Both the position numbers and the translations under genes were made by a program. From positions 1-41,573 of the forward strand of contig WTGV01000039.1 in assembly GCA_011525295.1 (NCBI GenBank): a DNA stretch of 41,573 nucleotides, read 5' to 3'. Every line of letters starts with the position of its first letter. The stretch's first letter is position 1. The notes below the pieces were generated by a model. It was not told the origin of the DNA, did not search any database, and was given only the letters and a program-made list of their open reading frames with translations. This stretch comes from Pseudomonadales bacterium (lineage in GTDB: Bacteria > Pseudomonadota > Gammaproteobacteria > Pseudomonadales > Azotimanducaceae). Of this stretch, positions 34,411 to 41,573 are shown piece by piece.

Positions 34411-35611
34411 TACAAATTTCACTACTATGGTTCAACCACCGGATAGATCGGCTATGTTCATTCAACCTCCCCATCTACACCAGCCTCCCACTCCTAGAAG
34501 AATTCGGATCTCCGTACGAATCCTACGCCATTTAACACTGCCAGCGGTAATCTGCTTTGTTTTGTTTGGCATTTCCAGTTGTGATCGACAGACCCAGCCA
34601 AACTTTGACGTAGATGTACGGACTCCCGTTCAAGTACAAGCTGTTAGGCTTGGAGATATCGAAAACATTGTGCCGGCTACGGGTAGGCTACAACCACGCG
34701 AGAGTGCAACAGTCACCGCACAGGTACTTGGTCGGTTGTACTATGAGCGTGACGAAAGCGGCGAGCGATTTTACGAAGGACACCAAGTCAAAAGGGGTGA
34801 TGTTCTCGCACGCATCTCCGGACAAGAAGCTGAGCTCAATCTCAATTTGCCCGCCAAAAAGCAAGAATTTGAAATCGCCCAACGGGAGTACAACCGCCAA
34901 GTCGAGTTGTACGAGGAAGGCAACATTACGGAAAGAGATTTTGAGCAAACAAGGCAGACCTTCACAAATGCTGAAACCGCATACCGCCGCGCATTGCTAG
35001 ATGAACAGAATATGGTAGTTTTTGCGCCGATTGATGGTGTGATTCTGAAATTGGCTCGCGACCAAGACGACATATTGTTAGCAGACGAAACTCTTATCAG
35101 CAACGGCCAATTAATAGCACAAATCGCTGATCTTTCTAGTTTAGAGGCTAATATCGGTTTGGTATCGACCCAACGAAAAAAAATTGAAATAGGGGACCCA
35201 GTACGCGTACGACCATCTGCGGCATATGATGAAGAGACGTACGACGGAATTCTCGAACGCATATTACCATTGGTTGATGAACAATCACACACTTACCCGG
35301 TCGTTGTCGTAGTACCGAATGAAGACTTATCGCTTCAGCCGCGCAGCTTTGTAGAAGTTGAGATTATTATTGAACAGAGACTCCAAGTACCCTACGTCTC
35401 GCATGACTCGGTCAAGAAGAACCGCAACAACCACGACGTCGTCTTTGTTGTCGAAGGACAACGTGTACAAGAACGCCGCGTACGTTTAGGCTTACAAGAC
35501 GACGAACACGTAGAAATTCTGGAGGGAGTTGAGCTAGGTGAGCGTGTGGTGTTTGGTGGCGTCGAACACTTATGGGGTGGTCAGACCGTTAACGTCGTTC
35601 GCGAGTTGTGA
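34406..35611 (+). CDS. RND efflux periplasmic adaptor subunit
   Basis: Encodes up to 401 residues of the HlyD/AcrA-type membrane fusion family. After a Pro/Arg-rich N-terminus comes a hydrophobic stretch ending GISSC (Cys59 from the first ATG), a lipoprotein-like acylation site. A lipoyl-like half with VPATGRLQPRESATVTAQV follows, then a helical hairpin (about residues 150-200), the second lipoyl half with VFAPIDGVI, and beta-barrel and membrane-proximal domains. It links the pump to an outer membrane channel, which is not encoded here. The long pre-signal tail suggests that the true start is Met8 or Met17. Its stop overlaps the pump start by 4 bases (GTGA). Confidence 0.88.
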   Translation: MTTNFTTMVQPPDRSAMFIQPPHLHQPPTPRRIRISVRILRHLTLPAVICFVLFGISSCDRQTQPNFDVDVRTPVQVQAVRLGDIENIVPATGRLQPRESATVTAQVLGRLYYERDESGERFYEGHQVKRGDVLARISGQEAELNLNLPAKKQEFEIAQREYNRQVELYEEGNITERDFEQTRQTFTNAETAYRRALLDEQNMVVFAPIDGVILKLARDQDDILLADETLISNGQLIAQIADLSSLEANIGLVSTQRKKIEIGDPVRVRPSAAYDEETYDGILERILPLVDEQSHTYPVVVVVPNEDLSLQPRSFVEVEIIIEQRLQVPYVSHDSVKKNRNNHDVVFVVEGQRVQERRVRLGLQDDEHVEILEGVELGERVVFGGVEHLWGGQTVNVVREL

Positions 35612-38600
35612 GTTTCTTTGAATCTTGTGCTGGCGTCGCTGTTCGTCGGCCGATTGCAGTTTGTGCGACCGCTGTAGCGGTTGCTTTAGTTGGAATTTTT
35701 TCCCTAAGTGAACTGCCGATTGACTTGCTACCAGATATTAAGACTCCATCTGTTGTCGTCGCTCTTAACGCCGGCGACCGGCCGCCGGAAGAAATGCAAC
35801 GTCTCTACGGTGAAAGATTGGAAAATTTGGTCTTGTCCGTTTCCGGTGTGCGAAGCGTTGAACAAGTTGCTCGCGTGGGTCGATTGGTTGCTACTGTACA
35901 CCTCGATTGGGATTCTGATCTCGACAATGCCGTAATCGACATTGGTAGCGCTCTTAGCGGTTTGAGTAGTGATCAGCAAGTTGATTACGTCACCATCCGT
36001 AGATTTGATCCCAGCCAAGAACCGATTTTAACTTTAGGGATGCTCGCCAAGGAAGAGGGTAATCCTGATCTCATCGGACTCCGGCAAATCGCACGGCGTC
36101 AAATTGCTACAGCACTTGAAACTCTACCGGGTGTCGCGGAAGTTCGTGTCGTTGGAGGAAGGAAACGAGAAATTTCGGTCCACTTCGATGAATTCCGCGC
36201 TGCTGAATTCGGCATTACACTAAGCCAACTCGAGAACCGAATCAGGTCGGAGAATCAAGAATTCAGCCCCGGTGTGATAGAAGATCAGGGACAAATCTTT
36301 ACGATCCGAGGAAGAACCCGATACGAAGACATTAACGACATAGAAAACGTTGTCGTACAGTACTTGACACCGCAAGGAGGCGGTGCTCGCGTCGCAATAC
36401 GGGTTCGTGATGTCGCTGAAGTCTTCGAAAGTGAGGAAGAACATGACCACGTAGTCTTGGTAAACGGACACGAGGGTGTAGGTTTGTCCGTCTACAAGGA
36501 AGCCGGTGCGAATACGGTAACGGTTTCAAATACCATTAAGGAAGCCCTCGCAGGCGCGGTCGAAGACCTACCTGGAGTTGATGTCCACGAAATCTCTGAT
36601 AACGCTACACTCGTTGTAGAAGCGCTGGATGACTTAAGACTCGCTGCCGGTCTCGGTATCGCCTTAGCGATTGTGGTTCTAGCTGTTTTCCTACGCTCCC
36701 TAGGTGCCACGTTTATCGTTAGTGCAGCTGTTCCGGTCTCGATCCTCGCGGCGATTTTTTGTATGTCCTTCTCAGATCATAGCTTGAACATTATTACCTT
36801 GGGAGGACTTGCACTGGGCGCAGGGATGCTCGTCGATAACGCCATTGTCGTAGTCGAATCCATGTATCGACGGATAAGACTTGGAGACACTCCGGCCGAG
36901 GCGGCCAAAAAAGGTACGGGATTGGTAGCGGGTGCAATCACCGCGAGTACCTTGACAACCTGCGTTGTGTTCATACCAGTGTTTTTTGTTGAGGGACTAG
37001 CGGCACGACTCATCGATGGGATCGCATTTACCGTTGTGATTTCGCTCGTCGCGTCTCTCTTAGTAGCGATTTTTCTCATTCCGGCACTCGGACGCTGGTT
37101 TCTGAGCCCGGCTAAGGTTGATGATCACGGGGCAGTCGTTCCCGAAAGAGTTCCTTTAGCGCGACGTGCAGTTGAAAAAATCGTGCGTGGTTTTCTCCGA
37201 GTATCGTTCTTAATCGTGTTGTTGAGCGCGGGTATTGTTGGCGGTGCCGTGTGGCAATTACTGAAGCTCGGGACCGAGCTACTTCCACCGTCAGATCCCA
37301 ATCAATTTTCCATTAGATACATTGGTCAAAGTGGGCAACGTGTTGAAGCGACCACCAACGTCATCAGCGGTCTTGAGTCTTCAATCCGAGAAAGTGTACC
37401 GGAATTCGTCGCTGCGACCTTGGCTGAAGTTGGAAGATTGCCCGACGATGAAAGAACTATCCGGCGCGAAGCTGCTGAGGAGAATACTGCGCGCTTAACC
37501 ATACGTATTACGGACGAGAGTCCGCCCGTCAACGCATATGCAAACGCTCTACGAGATGATCTAGATCAAATCCCCAACGCAGAAATTGAGTGGGAACTGA
37601 ATCGCTCAGCGCTCAGCGAAGTACTGGATAGCGGTGGTGCCCCAGTCGTGGTGGAGATTGCTGGTAGTACACTGTACGACATTCGTGAAGTCACCGAGAG
37701 TGTCCAAAACAAAATGTCGGAACTCGACGAGTTGTGGAATGTTCGATCGAGTTTTGAAGGCGGACCGCCTGAACTCCGCGTGAAGCTGAATCGCAGTATA
37801 GCGGACGCATTGCAAATCAATGTGGGTACCGTCGCGGAAGTCATTCAAGCGAGCCTCGAAGGTCGGGCAATTACGCGACTTGCCGTTGGAGACGAAGAGT
37901 ACCAAATCATGCTGCAAATTGACAAGCCTACACGAGAAGAACTCAAAGATGTGACTTTCACCACTTCTGCTGGGATCAAAGTTACCATCGGCGAAGTCAC
38001 TGAGTTTGAAGAAGTCACTGGGGCTCGTGAAATCTTGCGCAAGAATCAGCGACTTACCTCGCAAATAACAGCATTGGTAAACGATGACTACACCCTGCCC
38101 CAAGCGATAGCTGCAGTTGACAGCATTCTGCAACAACAACCGCTAACACTTGGGATGACGGCACAATTAGGCGGTGCGGAGCAGGAAAGAGCAGCGACGT
38201 TTGGCGAACTGCAACTGGCAGCAATTCTCGCATTCATACTGGTTCTAATGGTTCTGGCGGGTACGTTTGAGTCTCTCTTGCAACCGATAACCATACTGTA
38301 CGCTATCCCGCTCGCGCTAGTGGGTGTTGCGGTCGCTCTTGTACCATTAGGGAATCCATTAGGTGTAATGTCCATGTTGGGACTCATAGTGCTCTCCGGG
38401 GTTGCTGTTAATGATGCCGTTCTATTAATCGTCACTGCGAAACAGTTAATGCAAGATGGCAAAGATCGAGTCACCGCGCTGTCTGAAGCTGCGGGCATTC
38501 GTCTTCGTCCCATCACTATGACTACGATGACTACCGCATTAGCCTTGACGCCACTCCTTTTTGGTGGTGGTGAAGGTGCGGTACTTCGCCAACCCATGGC

Positions 38601-38736
38601 ACTAACGATCATAGGAGGGTTGGTAGCATCTACGATCGGGTCGTTGTTCATCTTACCGTGTTTGTATCTCACGTTTGATAAGTTCACGGATTTGTTCAGG
38701 AGAAAGAACCGAGACTCGACCGTTGCAGTGACCTAG
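35608..38736 (+). CDS. RND efflux pump, inner membrane permease
   Basis: Encodes 1042 residues of the AcrB/HAE family, standard length. It has an N-terminal helix, two large periplasmic loops and two bundles of helices. In helix 4 the proton-relay block is GMLVDNAIVVVES: the first Asp is kept and the second is Asn, unlike the Asp-Asp of AcrB. The helix 10 block GVAVNDAVLLIVTAK lacks the AcrB Lys. These are features of the broader RND permease branch rather than close AcrB relatives, so drug specificity should not be assumed. It starts at GTG inside the end of the adaptor gene. A TolC-type channel must be encoded elsewhere. Confidence 0.93.
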   Translation: MSFFESCAGVAVRRPIAVCATAVAVALVGIFSLSELPIDLLPDIKTPSVVVALNAGDRPPEEMQRLYGERLENLVLSVSGVRSVEQVARVGRLVATVHLDWDSDLDNAVIDIGSALSGLSSDQQVDYVTIRRFDPSQEPILTLGMLAKEEGNPDLIGLRQIARRQIATALETLPGVAEVRVVGGRKREISVHFDEFRAAEFGITLSQLENRIRSENQEFSPGVIEDQGQIFTIRGRTRYEDINDIENVVVQYLTPQGGGARVAIRVRDVAEVFESEEEHDHVVLVNGHEGVGLSVYKEAGANTVTVSNTIKEALAGAVEDLPGVDVHEISDNATLVVEALDDLRLAAGLGIALAIVVLAVFLRSLGATFIVSAAVPVSILAAIFCMSFSDHSLNIITLGGLALGAGMLVDNAIVVVESMYRRIRLGDTPAEAAKKGTGLVAGAITASTLTTCVVFIPVFFVEGLAARLIDGIAFTVVISLVASLLVAIFLIPALGRWFLSPAKVDDHGAVVPERVPLARRAVEKIVRGFLRVSFLIVLLSAGIVGGAVWQLLKLGTELLPPSDPNQFSIRYIGQSGQRVEATTNVISGLESSIRESVPEFVAATLAEVGRLPDDERTIRREAAEENTARLTIRITDESPPVNAYANALRDDLDQIPNAEIEWELNRSALSEVLDSGGAPVVVEIAGSTLYDIREVTESVQNKMSELDELWNVRSSFEGGPPELRVKLNRSIADALQINVGTVAEVIQASLEGRAITRLAVGDEEYQIMLQIDKPTREELKDVTFTTSAGIKVTIGEVTEFEEVTGAREILRKNQRLTSQITALVNDDYTLPQAIAAVDSILQQQPLTLGMTAQLGGAEQERAATFGELQLAAILAFILVLMVLAGTFESLLQPITILYAIPLALVGVAVALVPLGNPLGVMSMLGLIVLSGVAVNDAVLLIVTAKQLMQDGKDRVTALSEAAGIRLRPITMTTMTTALALTPLLFGGGEGAVLRQPMALTIIGGLVASTIGSLFILPCLYLTFDKFTDLFRRKNRDSTVAVT

Positions 38737-38971
38737 TGTCGATCTTCTCAACTTCCTAAGCTTCTACTGTTCTTTGTTATCAGTCGATTTTTGTTGGCGG
38801 CCGAATAGTGCTTGCGATTTGTAGGGACCTACAACATTCAAATTTTCACTAATTCAGCGTAGACAGGCACTTTCACTCTACAACTTCACTTGGAAGAACG
38901 ATGAAATGACGATCCATGCTGTCCCAAGTATGTTGATTGGTGCGTGTGCGATAAGCGCCAGCAAGTGTAGA

Positions 38972-39001
38972 TTGATCAGGCATATAAAATTTGGGTATGA
39001 T
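38972..39001 (+). promoter_or_regulatory. Candidate promoter for the small membrane protein gene
   Basis: TTGATC (38972-38977) and TATGAT (38996-39001) are 18 bases apart, with a start site expected near 39008, about 25 bases before the ATG at 39034. Agreement with the sigma-70 consensus is four or five of six at each element. Confidence 0.4.
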
Positions 39002-39033
39002 CCGATTCTCGACAATATACCTTGAACAAAGAA

Positions 39034-39276
39034 ATGAACGAACTTGATCCCGAACGCACGAAACGATGGAAGATACATGGAGTAGTGGGTGGATTCATCG
39101 GTGGTCTCACGATGTTGTTCATGTACTTTATTGCGCTAGACTTGGACGACCCCGTACGATTTGCGTCTTTTACGGCATCACAGCATCCAATCGAACTGCC
39201 CATATATTTGACGTTGTGCGCTCTGGGTGCCTCGCTGGTCTACTTCGCACTGGTTTGGGTTTGTACGAGGAAGTAA
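39034..39276 (+). CDS. Small two-helix membrane protein, unknown
   Basis: An 80-residue protein with a charged N-terminus (NELDPERTKRWK), a first helix at about residues 16-37 with Gly-rich VVGGFIGGL, a polar loop, and a second helix at about 57-76 ending in VCTRK. I do not recognise the family. ATG at 39034 is preferred over an in-frame TTG at 39022 because AAAG precedes it and a promoter-like pair is properly spaced. The composition and two-helix layout look like a real inner membrane protein rather than a chance frame. It stands alone between the RND operon and the groESL terminator. Confidence 0.55.
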   Translation: MNELDPERTKRWKIHGVVGGFIGGLTMLFMYFIALDLDDPVRFASFTASQHPIELPIYLTLCALGASLVYFALVWVCTRK

Positions 39277-39338
39277 TCACTCCGCGAGTACCAATTCAGG
39301 CCTGAAACCACACCTTACTTGAAGACGTTTCTGCCAAT

Positions 39339-39368
39339 AAAAAAAGGGATCAATTGATCCCTTTTTTT
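39339..39368. terminator. Bidirectional intrinsic terminator
   Basis: A perfect 30-bp palindrome: seven A, GGGATCAATTGATCCC, seven T. The stem of GGGATC with an A-run on one side and a T-run on the other acts in both directions. It ends leftward groEL transcription 41 bases after its stop and rightward transcription of the small membrane protein gene 63 bases after its stop. Confidence 0.93.
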
Positions 39369-39408
39369 GTGCTGTATCAAGCAGCTTGAATTTCACGCCA
39401 TAGCGTGA

Positions 39409-41076
<1,668 letters not shown>

Positions 41077-41367
41077 TTAGGATTCGATGACACCGAAGAT
41101 TTCATTCTCTGACAGAATGAGAATCTCCTCGCCTTCAAACTTAACGGTATTACCACCGTATTGCCCGAAGACAACTCGGTCGCCGACTTTGACTTGGGGA
41201 GCGTGGGTATTGCCTTGATCATCTCTCTTACCAGGACCAATAGCTAATACTTCGCCCTGCTGAGGTTTCTCGGTCGCCGTATCTGGCAACACAATGCCTC
41301 CCGCAGATAGAGTCTCCTCTTCCAGACGACGAACAATTACTTTGTCGTGAAGTGGTCTAATTTGCAT
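41077..41367 (-). CDS. groS: Co-chaperonin GroES (Hsp10)
   Basis: Encodes 96 residues of the heptameric lid of Gro[13 protein letters not shown] at the N-terminus, the mobile loop [14 protein letters not shown] and the central [11 protein letters not shown] are diagnostic. GGAG lies upstream of the ATG. It is first in the groES-groEL operon, under the promoter and CIRCE element at 41404-41468. Confidence 0.98.
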   Translation of the reverse strand: MQIRPLHDKVIVRRLEEETLSAGGIVLPDTATEKPQQGEVLAIGPGKRDDQGNTHAPQVKVGDRVVFGQYGGNTVKFEGEEILILSENEIFGVIES

Positions 41368-41403
41368 TAATTCTTCTCCGAAGACTTGTTGTTAAAAAGA
41401 AAG

Positions 41404-41430
41404 TTAGCACTCTCAGCCTGAAAGTGCTAA
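41404..41430 (-). promoter_or_regulatory. CIRCE operator (HrcA-binding site) of groESL
   Basis: TTAGCACTC (41404-41412), a 9-base spacer, and AAGTGCTAA (41422-41430) match the CIRCE consensus TTAGCACTC-N9-GAGTGCTAA with one mismatch. It lies between promoter and groES, at the expected transcription start. It implies repression by HrcA, whose gene is not in this window. Confidence 0.93.
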
Positions 41431-41437
41431 TTTGCAG

Positions 41438-41468
41438 ATTATGTAGGGATGAGTGCTGGTTTTTCAAG
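41438..41468 (-). promoter_or_regulatory. groESL promoter, overlapping sigma-70 and sigma-32 motifs
   Basis: On the minus strand TTGAAA (41467-41462), an 18-base spacer and CATAAT (41443-41438) resemble a sigma-70 promoter. The same stretch reads CTTGAAA, 13 bases, then CCCTACAT, close to the sigma-32 consensus CTTGAAA-N11-16-CCCCATNT. The CIRCE element follows directly, so HrcA and heat-shock sigma control may be combined. Confidence 0.6.
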
Positions 41469-41573
41469 AAAAAAGGAGAAGTTTTTTCAATATTTCCTGA
41501 TTGAATCCATAGAAGTCTCTGAAGTTGCCTCAGTTTGATAGACAGTTTGTTTTGGGATTTGCTATAGAACCAT

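Noticed and set aside
35608..38736. Idea that the RND genes belong to the giant-permease system
   Set aside because: A 404-base gap and an own promoter-like sequence separate them; a functional link is possible but not shown.
38878..39078. 66-codon minus-strand frame opposite the small membrane protein gene
   Set aside because: It overlaps the promoter and start of the better-supported plus-strand gene and has no family signal.

Overview
The window looks like a chromosomal segment of a free-living, respiring Gram-negative bacterium, most likely a gammaproteobacterium. That rests on family content: a CreD protein, a DUF1820 protein, a ccoNOQP cytochrome cbb3 oxidase operon, a large TonB-dependent receptor, an LpxH-like phosphatase, an RND efflux pair and groESL. 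I could not search databases, so the lineage is inference. Genes are close-packed, GTG starts are common, and I see no tRNA, rRNA, CRISPR array or insertion sequence.

Layout, left half. A creD gene and a small DUF1820 gene read right, and a lipoprotein-like oligopeptidase B reads left (1-4462). An Anbu-type proteasome-like protease (4888-5676) is followed by a stand-alone CULT (cereblon-type) protein (5727-6125) and an overlapping HAD dehalogenase (6103-6807). A Yip1-family membrane protein then abuts ccoN-ccoO-ccoQ-ccoP (6873-10594). Three leftward blocks follow: a TonB receptor (10662-13736), and an envelope operon of LpxH-like phosphatase, GT4 glycosyltransferase (apparently starting at CTG) and M15 peptidase (16258 down to 13829). 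A rightward pterin/deazapurine cluster holds a possible 35-codon ORF, a PTPS-family enzyme with an E-x-x-HGH motif, an SDR reductase and a YhhQ/VUT transporter (16424-18537).

The most unusual region is 18723-34001. Four paralogous proteins of 1157-1211 residues are encoded around a single ABC ATPase, in the order permease A, B, C, ATPase, permease D. Each has an ABC-2-like membrane domain of about 300 residues followed by a very large, presumably periplasmic part. That part looks like an M1-aminopeptidase fold lacking the HExxH zinc site, and it ends in a domain resembling the golvesin/Xly carbohydrate-binding-like fold. This is a multi-permease exporter or envelope-sensing system whose peptidase domains have probably become binding domains; its substrate is unknown.

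Right end. An RND efflux adaptor and pump (34406-38736) are followed by a small two-helix membrane protein. A bidirectional terminator (39339-39368) separates it from leftward groES-groEL, which carry a CIRCE operator and overlapping sigma-70 and sigma-32 promoter motifs.
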